Shown: positions 32,766-40,578, numbered from the stretch's first letter. The stretch is 64,000 bases of DNA from Haloarcula rubra (GCF_019599465.1 NZ_RKLR01000002.1:434001-498000), one strand, 5' to 3'. The notes: generated by a model from the sequence alone, not told the origin. Numbers and translations are program-made.

Positions 32766-34070
32766 ATGCTCATCCGCAACGCGACGCTCGCGGACGGCCG
32801 GCAACGGGACGTCCGGGTGCGTGGTGAGACCGTCGCCGAGGTCGGCCGCGACCTCGAACCCGACGACGAGGACACCATCGAGGCGACCGGCAAGCGACTC
32901 TTCCCCGGAATGGTGGACGCACACGTCCACTTCCGACAGCCCGGCTACCCACACAAAGAGACGTGGGAGAGCGGCTCTCGGGCCGCCGCCGCGGGCGGCG
33001 TCACCACCGTCGTCGACCAACCCAACACCGACCCGCCGACCGTCGACGGCGAGGCCTTCGACCGGAAGACCGAGTTCGCGGCCGACTCGATAGTCGACTG
33101 GGGCATCAACGGCGGCGTCACGGCCGACTGGATACCGAACGTCCTCCTGCGCCGACGCCTGTTCGCGCTGGGCGAGGTGTTCCTCGCGGACTCGACCGGC
33201 GACATGGGTATCGAGACCGACCTCTTCGAGGAGGCGCTGGAACTGGCGACCGACGAGGGCGTCACCGTCACCGTCCACGCCGAGGACGCCGACTACTTCA
33301 ACGACGACGCCCGCGCTCGCACGGACGCCGACGCGTGGAGCGCCTACCGGACCGCTGAGGCGGAGGCGAAGGCCGTAGAGCGGGCCTGCGAGGCCGCCCA
33401 GCGGATGGACGCCCGCATCCACGTCGCCCACACGTCGACCCCGGAGGGTATCGACGTCGCCGCCGACGCCGGTATGACGACGGAGGTGACGCCCCACCAC
33501 CTCCTGCTCTCGCGGAAGGACCTCGGCGAACTGGGCACGTTCGGGCGGATGAACCCGCCGCTCCGCCGCGAGAAGCGCCGTCGCGAGGTGTACGACCGCG
33601 TGGCCGACGGCACCGTCGACATGATCGCGACGGACCACGCGCCCCACACCCGCGAGGAGAAGGACGCGAGCATCTGGGACGCCCCCTCCGGCGTGCCGGG
33701 CGTCGAGACGGTCCTCCCACTCTTGCTGGCCGAAGCACGGGACCCCGACACGGAACTGACCTACGAGCGCGTCCGGGACCTCACCGCCGCGAACCCCGCC
33801 GACGTCTTCGACGTGCCACAGAAGGGCGCCATCGAACCCGGCAAGGACGCCGACCTCGTACTGGTCGACACCACCGAGACGACGGAGATTCGCGGCGACG
33901 ACCTCCACACCGACTGTGGCTGGACCCCCTTCGAGGGCTTCGAGGCCGTCTTCCCCGAGTGGACGATGGTCCGCGGGACGATGGTGTACGAACGAGACAT
34001 CGACGAGGACGTCTTCTACGACCAGCAGGGCGAGAACGTCCGGGACGCCGACGGCGAAGTGTTGGAGTGA
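32766..34070 (+). CDS. pyrC: Dihydroorotase
   Basis: A 434-residue type I dihydroorotase of pyrimidine synthesis. MVDAHVHFRQPGYPHKE (near residues 49-65) gives HxH plus the R/Q substrate segment; DQPNTDPPT, TVHAED (near 160), IHVAHTSTPEG (near 220), VTPHH (near 241) and ATDHAPHTREEK (near 290, catalytic aspartate) follow. The segment FGRMNPPLR matches the substrate loop. Full length and complete. It is 54 bp after the ligase gene with an intervening promoter-like patch. Confidence 0.93.
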   Translation: MLIRNATLADGRQRDVRVRGETVAEVGRDLEPDDEDTIEATGKRLFPGMVDAHVHFRQPGYPHKETWESGSRAAAAGGVTTVVDQPNTDPPTVDGEAFDRKTEFAADSIVDWGINGGVTADWIPNVLLRRRLFALGEVFLADSTGDMGIETDLFEEALELATDEGVTVTVHAEDADYFNDDARARTDADAWSAYRTAEAEAKAVERACEAAQRMDARIHVAHTSTPEGIDVAADAGMTTEVTPHHLLLSRKDLGELGTFGRMNPPLRREKRRREVYDRVADGTVDMIATDHAPHTREEKDASIWDAPSGVPGVETVLPLLLAEARDPDTELTYERVRDLTAANPADVFDVPQKGAIEPGKDADLVLVDTTETTEIRGDDLHTDCGWTPFEGFEAVFPEWTMVRGTMVYERDIDEDVFYDQQGENVRDADGEVLE

Positions 34071-34151
34071 GGCACCGTGCCCGGTCTCGGGGTGTGTGTA
34101 CACAACGCATACCCGCGCTGTGGTCTTACCTCGACACGGTGAGAGGAACGT

Positions 34152-34331
34152 ATGCCACGCTGTGAGAACTGCGGCGCCGAACTCGAGACCGCCGACGACC
34201 TCGAACACGACGAGGTCGACGAACTGACACTCGTCGAGGAGGGAGAGGGGCCGCCACGCATCCAGATCGGCGTCGACATCCGTGACGTCTACCGGTGCAA
34301 GAAGTGCGGGAAGGTCCTCGGCGTGAGTTGA
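34152..34331 (+). CDS. Small zinc-ribbon protein
   Basis: A 59-residue protein: MPRCENCGAELETADDLEHD, an acidic middle (DEVDELTLVEEGEGPP), then VYRCKKCGKVLGVS. CxxC at residues 4-7 and 49-52 make a two-knuckle zinc ribbon. The gene is too short for most callers but has a clear ATG and stop. Function unknown. It ends 2 bp before the convergent membrane-protein gene. Confidence 0.72.
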   Translation: MPRCENCGAELETADDLEHDEVDELTLVEEGEGPPRIQIGVDIRDVYRCKKCGKVLGVS

Positions 34332-34333
34332 GG

Positions 34334-34714
34334 CTACCGCTGTCGGTCGAGACGGTACTGGGGGACCGGCCGGAGCAGTCCGTAGACTGTTCTGTACCCG
34401 ACGAGGCCGACGCCGAAGCCGACCAGCGCCGCCGTCGCGACGACGGCGACCGGGTGCGGGAGCAGGACCGCCATCCCGGCCGCGACGCTGACGAGCAGGA
34501 CGAGCGACGCGAGTGCGACGACCTCCGGGAACAGGCCGGGTACGGCGTCGTGTTCGACGACGTAGAGTGCCACGGCGAGCAGGCCGGCCATCGCCACCGT
34601 GACGGCGGGGACCGCCGTGACCGCCGCGACCCCGTCGCTGAAGAACGCCACGGCGAGGACCGCGAGACCGACGAGCAGGTCGTTCTTCAGGACCGCTCGC
34701 GACTCATCGGTCAT
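34334..34714 (-). CDS. Small integral membrane protein
   Basis: A 126-residue protein with four predicted helices (near residues 10-28, 30-52, 60-82 and 84-106), a charged N-terminus (MTDESRAVLKNDLL) and a basic C-terminus (YGLLRPVPQYRLDRQR). No recognised family motif. The start chosen overlaps the upstream gene by 11 bp; a start 21 bases further upstream would overlap more. Probably translated with the DUF5806 gene. Confidence 0.65.
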   Translation of the reverse strand: MTDESRAVLKNDLLVGLAVLAVAFFSDGVAAVTAVPAVTVAMAGLLAVALYVVEHDAVPGLFPEVVALASLVLLVSVAAGMAVLLPHPVAVVATAALVGFGVGLVGYRTVYGLLRPVPQYRLDRQR

Positions 34715-35369
34715 CGACGTCGAACTCGTGGCCACACTCCGGACAGCAGACCTCGTCGTGCCGGAGCGCCGCCGAGTGTTCGCGGACCTCGCGCATGACC
34801 GTCGAGATGCGGTCCTCGGCCTCCATCTCCTCCTCGACGGCGAGGTCGACGCCCTCGACCTCCAGCAGGAACTTCGCCACCTCGGTGGCCTCGTACATCA
34901 CGTCGTCCAGTTCCTCGGCGGTGAAGAAGTCCGACATCGCGCCGTAGAGGAACGTCGCGCCGGCCTTACGGACCTTCTCCTCGAAGGACGCCCGTGCTTG
35001 GTTGACCGCCTGTGGCGTGTACGTGTCGGTCATGAACGGGACGAGTTCGGGGAGGTTCTCGCCGATTTTGGTCATCTCGACGCCCGTCTCGGTGCGGAAG
35101 TCCGCACACAGGCGAGCGATGGCCCACTCGCGGGCGGTGACGTACGTCCGCTCGCGCAGGAACTCGTTGGCGCGGTCGTAGGTGCCCCCCTCTATCTTCG
35201 TGAACCGCTCGTACTTCCGGACGTCCTCGGGCACGTCGCTGGCCGGCGTGACGCCGCCGTCGACGGCGTCCTCGGCGCCCGACCCCTCTGCCCCGTCGTC
35301 GGGCGCGTCGTCTGGTTCGTGTGGCCTGACTACCCGTGTCGGCTCCTCGTCGCTGTCCGGCGGTGTCAT
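34704..35369 (-). CDS. DUF5806-family protein
   Basis: A 221-residue protein. An acidic, disordered N-terminus (residues 1-45) leads to a helical core: EDVRKYERFTKIEGGTYDRANEFLRERTYVTAREWAIARLC, DTYTPQAVNQARASFEEKVRKAGATFLYG and DDVMYEATEVAKFLLEVEGVDLAVEEEM. The C-terminus EVCCPECGHEFDVDD is a small zinc knuckle (CCxxC), probably needing a partner. The family is haloarchaeal and of unknown function. Confidence 0.75.
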   Translation of the reverse strand: MTPPDSDEEPTRVVRPHEPDDAPDDGAEGSGAEDAVDGGVTPASDVPEDVRKYERFTKIEGGTYDRANEFLRERTYVTAREWAIARLCADFRTETGVEMTKIGENLPELVPFMTDTYTPQAVNQARASFEEKVRKAGATFLYGAMSDFFTAEELDDVMYEATEVAKFLLEVEGVDLAVEEEMEAEDRISTVMREVREHSAALRHDEVCCPECGHEFDVDDR

Positions 35370-35469
35370 GGCCGTCAGTGTGTGCCCGCGCCGAAAAAGC
35401 GTATCGCCCCGACCGCTCGCGCTCGCTCGTCAGGTGGCTTTTTCAGCGATGCCGACCGAACCCACTCGT

Positions 35470-35841
35470 ATGCACATCCTGCTCGGCGTCGGGGGCAGCC
35501 AGTTGTCCTACCACGCACTCGAGGAGACCATCGACCGCGCACAGGAGACGGACGACGACCTCACTATCGCCATCTTCGACAACGAGGAGGCGGACACGGA
35601 CGCGGAGGAGGTCAGAGAACGCGTCGAGTCGACGCTCTCCGAGGCCGGCTTCGAGGCGTCGATACGGTACATCGGCGGGGAGTCGCCCGGCAGCGAACTG
35701 GTCGACATCGCCGAGAGCGAAGGGTTCGACCGCATCGTGCTGGGCGGCGGCGAGCGCTCCACGCTGGGGAAGATTCAACTCGGCTCCGTCGTCGAGTTCG
35801 TCCTGTTGAACGCCCAGACGCCGGTCACGCTCGTCAGATGA
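35470..35841 (+). CDS. Universal stress protein-like protein
   Basis: A 123-residue USP fold: MHILLGVGGSQLSYHALEETI, YIGGESPGSELVDIAESEGFDRIVLGGGERSTLGKIQLGSVVEFVLLNAQTPVTLVR. The ATP motif GG-x2-[RT]-x(9)-G-[ST] is partly present as GGGERSTLGKIQLGSV. N-terminal DGS is replaced by GGS. The start is ATG 35470; an ATG seven codons earlier is possible. The stop overlaps the ATG of the following gene (ATGA), so the pair is translationally coupled. Confidence 0.8.
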   Translation: MHILLGVGGSQLSYHALEETIDRAQETDDDLTIAIFDNEEADTDAEEVRERVESTLSEAGFEASIRYIGGESPGSELVDIAESEGFDRIVLGGGERSTLGKIQLGSVVEFVLLNAQTPVTLVR

Positions 35842-36359
35842 GCCGGACCTACCCCGACGAACCGGCCGGTGAGTTCCCAACGCCGCCCCGGACGGTCACC
35901 GACAAGGAGGGCCGCGACGTCGAGTTGGTCCCTGCCGACGAGGCCGACCGCGAGGCCGTCGTCGCGATGTACGTCGACTTCGACCCGGCCGACCGAGCAC
36001 AGGGCATCCCGCCGGCCAAGGAGGCGGGCATCCGCGACTGGTTGGACACGATTCTGGACGGCGACTGTGTCAACGTCGTCGCCCGGTACGACGGCGACGT
36101 CGTCGGTCACGCGACGCTCGTGCCGGACCGACACGGCGAACACGAACTCGCCATCTTCGTCCTCCAGTCGTTTCAGGGGGCCGGCATCGGCACCGCCCTC
36201 GTCGAGACGCTGCTGGGACAGGGCCAACACGCCGGCATCGAGAAGGTGTGGCTCACGGTCGAGCGGTGGAACGACGCCGCCGCCAACCTCTACCGGAAGG
36301 TCGGGTTCGAGACGAGCAACGCGGAGAGCTTCGAGATAGAGATGGCGATACGGCTCTAG
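35838..36359 (+). CDS. GNAT-family N-acetyltransferase
   Basis: A 173-residue GNAT. An N-terminal strand (VELVPADEADREAVVAMYVDF) and HELAIFVLQSFQGAGIGTALVETLLGQGQ (near residues 100-128) with the acetyl-CoA loop Q-x-x-G-x-G/A are clear, and ERWNDAAANLYRKVGFE is motif B. The acceptor may be a small molecule or protein. It is coupled to the preceding USP (ATGA) and convergent with the next gene through a CTAG overlap. Confidence 0.85.
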   Translation: MSRTYPDEPAGEFPTPPRTVTDKEGRDVELVPADEADREAVVAMYVDFDPADRAQGIPPAKEAGIRDWLDTILDGDCVNVVARYDGDVVGHATLVPDRHGEHELAIFVLQSFQGAGIGTALVETLLGQGQHAGIEKVWLTVERWNDAAANLYRKVGFETSNAESFEIEMAIRL

Positions 36360-36793
36360 ACCGAGAGGACTGGCTGGCTCGCGTACTCTAAGACGTACAG
36401 CGCCGCGCGGCCCACCGCCTCCCCGCCGTCGCCCTCTCGCGGGACGACGATGAAGTCGGCCTCGACGTCCTCGGCCACGTCCAGCACGACGCTCCCCGGC
36501 GTCTGCATCAGGCGGTGTTCCGAGAACGCCGTCGCGGTCGAGGTGTCGAGAGCGCCGTCGTGGCCGGAGTCCCGGAACGCCTCACGGACCCGTCCAGTGA
36601 ACGCCCGGTGTTCCTCCGCGACGGCCTCGGCGTCGACGTGCCCGTCGTCGATGTCCCGACGGAGGCGTTCGTCGAGCACGAACAGCAGGTGGAGGTCGGC
36701 GTCGTATCGCTCGGCGATGGCGATAGCGTACTCGGCCGCCCGCTCGGACCGGTCGCTGCCGTCGACCGGCACGAGTACGAGGTCGATGTCCAT
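36356..36793 (-). CDS. Universal stress protein
   Basis: A 145-residue UspA-like protein: VLVPVDGSDRSERAAEYAIAIAERYDADLHLLFVLDE in strand 1-helix 1, and ADFIVVPREGDGGEAVGRAALYVLEYASQPVLSV at the end. The usual TxGRxG..xxxxGS nucleotide loop is altered (PREGDGGEAVGRA), so ATP binding is doubtful. It is divergent from a third USP gene at 36893, with a shared 99-bp promoter region. Confidence 0.85.
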   Translation of the reverse strand: MDIDLVLVPVDGSDRSERAAEYAIAIAERYDADLHLLFVLDERLRRDIDDGHVDAEAVAEEHRAFTGRVREAFRDSGHDGALDTSTATAFSEHRLMQTPGSVVLDVAEDVEADFIVVPREGDGGEAVGRAALYVLEYASQPVLSV

Positions 36794-36892
36794 CACCTGT
36801 CTCTGTGACCGGCCCGGACAAAAAGCCACCCCCTCGCGGGCGCTGTGGGCCGATGGGGCGGCTTTTTGGTCGTCCCCCCGGTAGGCCGAGAC

Positions 36893-37357
36893 ATGTTCGA
36901 CACGGTGGTCATCGCGACAGACGGGTCCGGCAGCGCGGAACGGGCCGTCGAAGCCGCCCTCGACCTCGCCGCGCACTTCGACGCGACCGTCCACGCGCTG
37001 TACGTCGTCGACTCCGGCGAAGTCGATGCGACGCCCGAGGAGGTGCGGGAGGAACTGGAACGCGCGCTGGCGACGACCGGCGGGCGCGCCCTCTCGTTCG
37101 TCCGGGAGACCGCCGCCGCCGAGGCCGACGACGACGTCGTCACCGCGGTCCGGCAGGGCGACCCCGCCGACGAGATATGCCAGTACGCCGTCGACCACGG
37201 CGCCGACGTCGTCGCCACCGGGACCCGGGGGCGACACGGTGAACACGGCTTCCTGCTCGGCAGCGTCGCCGAGGAAATCGTCCGACAGGCGCCGATGCCG
37301 GTGCTCTCGGTGCGCCAGCTAGAGGGCGAGGCCAACCCCGAGCGCGAAGCGGTCTGA
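36893..37357 (+). CDS. Universal stress protein
   Basis: A 154-residue USP with the complete nucleotide-binding signature: VVIATDGSGSAERAVEAAL at the N-terminus and TGTRGRHGEHGFLLGSVAEEIVRQAPMPVLSVR at the C-terminus (GxRG..G..GS). It is the most canonical of the three USPs between 35.4 and 37.4 kb. USPs respond to stress or energy state. ATG 36893 places MFDTVVIATDGS at the start. Confidence 0.9.
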   Translation: MFDTVVIATDGSGSAERAVEAALDLAAHFDATVHALYVVDSGEVDATPEEVREELERALATTGGRALSFVRETAAAEADDDVVTAVRQGDPADEICQYAVDHGADVVATGTRGRHGEHGFLLGSVAEEIVRQAPMPVLSVRQLEGEANPEREAV

Positions 37358-37400
37358 GACGGACCGCCGGGTTCATTGCCGCCGGCCGGCACGTACGGGC

Positions 37401-38492
37401 ATGGACGATTGGCTCATCGACGACGACCGTCTCTCTATCGAGCGTAAGTCTGTCCTCCCCGGCGAGGGCTTCTTCATCCCCGACTCCTACGAGGAAGAAC
37501 AGGCCGAGGCCGAGGCCGCCGAGACGCTCTCCGACGCCGGCGTGGTGGTCGTCGCCGACCCCGACGCCGACGGACTGGCCTGCACGGCCCTGATTCGCGA
37601 AGCCCACGGCGAGGGCGCCCTGCTCCCGGCCGGCCCGCACGAACTGCAGGAGGCGCTCGCGTGGACCGCCGAGTACGCCGAACCCGAGGCGACCGTCTTC
37701 GTCTGTGACCTCTGTCCCGACAGCGAGTCGGACCTCGGCGCACTCTCGGACCTCGTCGCCCGCGTCGAACGCGTCGCGTGGTTCGACCACCACCAGTGGG
37801 ACGAGGCCCTCGGCGAACTGGTCGACGAGGCCGGCGTCGAGCGGACCGTCGGGGAGAGCGACGAGGTGTGTACCGCCGACGTCGCCCTCGAACAGTTGGA
37901 CCACGAGTTCGAGGAGCGATGGGCCGACCTCGCGGCGGTCACGCGGGACCACGACCTCTGGATTCGGGACGACGAGCGCAGCGACGACCTCGCCGATTTC
38001 TCGTACTGGTCGGACCCCGAGGAGTACATCGAGGCCGTCGCCGAACACGGCCCGGACCTCTCGCCCGAGGTCCACGAGTTCCTGGCGGAGAAGCGCGTCG
38101 AGAAGGAGGCCCTCATCGAGAAGGCCGTCGACCGCGCGGAACTGCGCGAGGTCGGCGGGTGGACCGTCGGCGTCACCTACGGCCGCTGTTCGCAGAACGA
38201 GGTCGCCGAGGCCCTGCGCGAACAGGGTGCCGACGCCGCCGTCGTCGTCAAACCCGCCGGCTCGGCCTCCATCCGGGGCACCGAGAACTTCGAACGCGCT
38301 CACGAAGTCGCCCGGCAGGTCAACGGCGGCGGCCACCCGAAAGCCGCCGGCTGTAAACCCGACATCTACGACGACATGATGGACTACGCCCACCACTGGA
38401 CGACTCACGGTGCGGTGGCGAAACAGGCCATCGTGGACGCGTTCAAGCGGTTGCCGGAAGAGGCGGAGGAAGGCGTCGACACGGAGCGGTAG
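37401..38492 (+). CDS. DHH-family phosphoesterase (RecJ/NrnA-like)
   Basis: A 363-residue phosphoesterase. VVVADPDADGLAC (near residues 50-61) is the D-x-D-x-D metal motif, VFVCDLCPDS (near 98) follows, FDHHQWD (near 130) is DHH, and the C-terminal DHHA1 region has GGGHPKAAGC (near 313). Such enzymes cleave small nucleotides or single strands. The final 30 codons (WTTHGAVAKQAIVDAFKRLPEE, then AEEGVDTER) are repeated in pieces downstream among hairpins, suggesting the tail has been remodelled. Confidence 0.88.
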   Translation: MDDWLIDDDRLSIERKSVLPGEGFFIPDSYEEEQAEAEAAETLSDAGVVVVADPDADGLACTALIREAHGEGALLPAGPHELQEALAWTAEYAEPEATVFVCDLCPDSESDLGALSDLVARVERVAWFDHHQWDEALGELVDEAGVERTVGESDEVCTADVALEQLDHEFEERWADLAAVTRDHDLWIRDDERSDDLADFSYWSDPEEYIEAVAEHGPDLSPEVHEFLAEKRVEKEALIEKAVDRAELREVGGWTVGVTYGRCSQNEVAEALREQGADAAVVVKPAGSASIRGTENFERAHEVARQVNGGGHPKAAGCKPDIYDDMMDYAHHWTTHGAVAKQAIVDAFKRLPEEAEEGVDTER

Positions 38493-38747
38493 GTCCGCGA
38501 GCGGAGCGAGCGCCTTTTTCGCCCACGTTTTTCGAGGAGTGGTGGTCGAGCGGAGCGAGACCACCCGACGAAGAAAAAGGTGGACTCGGACGACTCACGG
38601 TGCGGTGGCGAAACAGGCCATCGTGGACGCGTTCAAGCGACTGCCGGAAGAGGAGTAGCGAGGCGCGAGCGAAGCGAGGGCCTCGAACCGAAACGGCGAC
38701 CGAAGGGAGCCGTGAAGGACGAAGAAGGCGTCGACACCGAGCGGTAG
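38398..38747. repeat. Hairpin array with nested duplications of the DHH gene tail (element B)
   Basis: Bases 38398-38463 of the gene recur at 38588-38653 with two mismatches, and the last 24 bases with the stop (38469-38492) recur at 38724-38747 with one mismatch. Between and around the copies are hairpins with 11-nt centres: GAGCGGAGCGA at 38499-38509, GAGCGGAGCGA at 38548-38558 (perfect arms GGTGGTC and GACCACC), GAGCGAAGCGA at 38667-38677 (8-bp arms, one mismatch) and GACCGAAGGGA at 38698-38708 (arms ACGGC and GCCGT). The third base of the centre always pairs with the ninth. T-rich tracts at 38514-38518 and 38528-38532 could end transcription of the gene. Confidence 0.85.
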
Positions 38748-38762
38748 CGGGTCGAGGCGCGA

Positions 38763-39194
38763 TTACTCGTCGACGACCCACTTGTCGCTGTACCGCTCGC
38801 CGCAGGCACAGACGGCGTAGGCGTGAATCACGTCACCCTCGGCGTAGAGGCCGCCCACCTCCTCGTTCTGTGCCTCGGCGAAGGCGAAGACGAACCGCGT
38901 CGTGTGGTTCTCCTCCGGTTCTTCCTCTTCGACGGGACAGACTGCGCCGGTCAGGTCGTCGCTGACGTGGCCTTCGGTCCCCATCGCCTCCTGTGCGAGT
39001 CCCATCGGGTCGATGCCGGTGGCCGACTGGAAGGCGTTGCGCCCGTCGTCGCCGGGGAGGACGAGGACGTGGCCGTCCTCGACGCTCTCGGCGTACTCCG
39101 CCAGCGCGCCGGGGTTCGAGACGGCGTCCTCGTGGAGGAAGAAGAGGACGTCGTCGGGCCGCTCGCCCGCCAGAAACTCCGTGTGCTTGCTCAT
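38763..39194 (-). CDS. DUF5807-family protein
   Basis: A 143-residue acidic protein: MSKHTEFLAGERPDDVLFFLHE, GHVLVLPGDDGRNAFQSATGIDPMGLAQ, and a cysteine-bearing end CPVEEEEPEENHTTRFVFAFAEAQNEEVGGLYAEG...YAVCACGERYSDKWVVDE. The four cysteines could bind a metal. It belongs to a haloarchaeal family of unknown function. Start ATG (complement 39192-39194) is chosen because the in-frame upstream sequence is arginine-rich shadow. Confidence 0.7.
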   Translation of the reverse strand: MSKHTEFLAGERPDDVLFFLHEDAVSNPGALAEYAESVEDGHVLVLPGDDGRNAFQSATGIDPMGLAQEAMGTEGHVSDDLTGAVCPVEEEEPEENHTTRFVFAFAEAQNEEVGGLYAEGDVIHAYAVCACGERYSDKWVVDE

Positions 39195-39318
39195 ACTGGC
39201 TCCGAGTCGTTCGGAACGCAAAAGCACGGCGTTCTCCGGTTCAGTCCGCTCCGGACGCCGTCTCCGTCGCCGAGAATCGCCTATCGCCTTTTTCACTCTT
39301 GTTGCCGAAGTAACACGT

Positions 39319-39624
39319 ATGGTGACGCACCATCCCGCCAAAGGTGTCGAACTGTACCGCGAGGACGGCGCGTTCGTCGTCCTCGTCGAACTGTCGGAGT
39401 TCGACCGCGAGGACGTCGACCTGCGGTGGCACGACCGGCGGCTCCACGTCGAGGCCGAACGTCACGAACCGGGCGAGCGCTCGCGAGTCTTCCACCGCTC
39501 GGTGGGACTCCCGCGCCCGATTCGCGAGGCCGACATCACGGCGACCATCGAGGACGGCGTGCTGGAAGTGACGCTCCCCATCGACGACCGGGCGCGCGAG
39601 GGGCGACGCATCGACATCACGTGA
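39319..39624 (+). CDS. Hsp20/alpha-crystallin family small heat-shock protein
   Basis: A 101-residue alpha-crystallin domain: VVLVELSEFDREDVDLRWHDRRLHVEAERHE, RVFHRSVGLPRPIREADITATIEDGVLEVTLPI. The signature G/D-V-L-[ET]-[VI]-x-[LV]-P near the end (GVLEVTLPI) is present. It lacks an N-terminal arm and a C-terminal IxI motif, so oligomerisation is probably limited. It holds unfolding proteins in a refoldable state. ATG at 39319. Confidence 0.85.
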   Translation: MVTHHPAKGVELYREDGAFVVLVELSEFDREDVDLRWHDRRLHVEAERHEPGERSRVFHRSVGLPRPIREADITATIEDGVLEVTLPIDDRAREGRRIDIT

Positions 39625-39696
39625 GCGGTCGGCGTCGACGCATCGACTGTCCGACCGCCCCCACAGTTTTGCGCCGCCGGGCCGACACGGCCACGT

Positions 39697-40119
39697 ATGG
39701 TCGACCTCAGCGAGTACGTCACGGACGTCGTCCACGAACCGACTCAGACGGACAGTCCCGGCTTCGACCTGACCGTCGCCGCGGTGTCCGAGGTGGTCGA
39801 ACCGGGCCGCGTCGACTTCGGCGGCGGCGAACTCGAACCGGCGACGACGACGCCCCACGCCAGCGCGAAACGCGACCCCGACGACGATTACGAGTGGTGG
39901 ACGCTCCGCGAGGGCCAGTACCTCGTCGCGTTCAACGAGTCGCTGACCGGAGAGGCGACGGTGACCGTCCAGCCACGGACCGAACTCCTCGAACGCGGCG
40001 CGACGCACCCGACGCTCCACGTCGACGAACTGCCCAGCGTCCCGCTCTCGGTCGGTGGCGCCGGACTCGAACTCAAGGAGAACGCCCGCATCAGCACTAT
40101 CGTCGCCGCCGACGAGTGA
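39697..40119 (+). CDS. dUTPase/dCTP deaminase-fold protein
   Basis: A 140-residue protein with the trimeric dUTPase fold: SPGFDLTVAAV, WWTLREGQYLVAFNESL, TVTVQPRTELLERGATHPTLHVDE and LPSVPLSVGGAGLELKENARISTIV. The PRTELLERG strand recalls motif 2 (RSSL/RTGL) and GLELKENARISTIV recalls the QL motif region. The catalytic aspartate/tyrosine motif 3 is not obvious, so activity is uncertain. Possibly removes dUTP to avoid uracil incorporation. Confidence 0.7.
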   Translation: MVDLSEYVTDVVHEPTQTDSPGFDLTVAAVSEVVEPGRVDFGGGELEPATTTPHASAKRDPDDDYEWWTLREGQYLVAFNESLTGEATVTVQPRTELLERGATHPTLHVDELPSVPLSVGGAGLELKENARISTIVAADE

Positions 40120-40120
40120 G

Positions 40121-40423
40121 TCAGTCGTCGGCGACGGCCGAGGACGCGGCGGTCGCCGACCCGTCGCGGCCGGCCCGTGGCGTCGGCGTCGGGGCGTCGC
40201 CCGACAGCGTCTCGGCCGCCCGGGACAGCGACGTCGAGACCGCTCGCTGGTGGTCGCTCGCCCGGCAGGTGGTCGCCTGCAGAGCCACCACTGCCTCGTT
40301 CAGCGCGGTCAGTTCGTCGCTCAAGCCGTCCATCGACTCGCTCAGCGTCCCCATCGCGTCGCCGAGGTCCCGTGCCGATTCGTCGCTGCCGATTCGCTCG
40401 TCCGTCGCCGCCGTCTCGTCCAT
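40121..40423 (-). CDS. Small predicted coiled-coil protein
   Basis: A 100-residue protein: MDETAATDERIGSDESARDLGDAMGTLSESMDGLSDELTALNEAVVALQATTCRASDHQR, then an alanine/threonine/proline tail. Regular heptad spacing of L, M, A and V from residue 20 to 50 suggests a coiled coil. No recognised family. The first ATG upstream of the acidic part (complement 40421-40423) is used. Confidence 0.55.
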   Translation of the reverse strand: MDETAATDERIGSDESARDLGDAMGTLSESMDGLSDELTALNEAVVALQATTCRASDHQRAVSTSLSRAAETLSGDAPTPTPRAGRDGSATAASSAVADD

Positions 40424-40535
40424 ACACCCACCGACGCACCACCCGCTGGTGCCGGCAGTACCTAACCAGTTAGCGTTTCGACCTCGCAGACTGCCCTCGA
40501 CAGACCGTGGGGGACGGTCACGAGGGATGGCACCG

Positions 40536-40560
40536 ACGCTTCGATGCGCTTTTGAAGCGT
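40536..40560. promoter_or_regulatory. Inverted repeat upstream of the S6e gene
   Basis: ACGCTTC at 40536-40542 and GAAGCGT at 40554-40560 are perfect 7-bp arms around 11 bases; a nested dyad CGCTT-TTG-AAGCG occupies 40547-40559. The ATG follows 18 bp later, so the site overlaps the expected promoter or the leader. Ribosomal autoregulation through such a fold is possible but unproven. Confidence 0.35.
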
Positions 40561-40578
40561 CATAGATACACAACAGGT

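Noticed and set aside
32004-34208. A 734-codon minus-strand frame across the ligase and dihydroorotase genes.
   Set aside because: Opposite two clear enzymes; third-position G/C bias removes stop codons in the antisense frame. No motif is visible.
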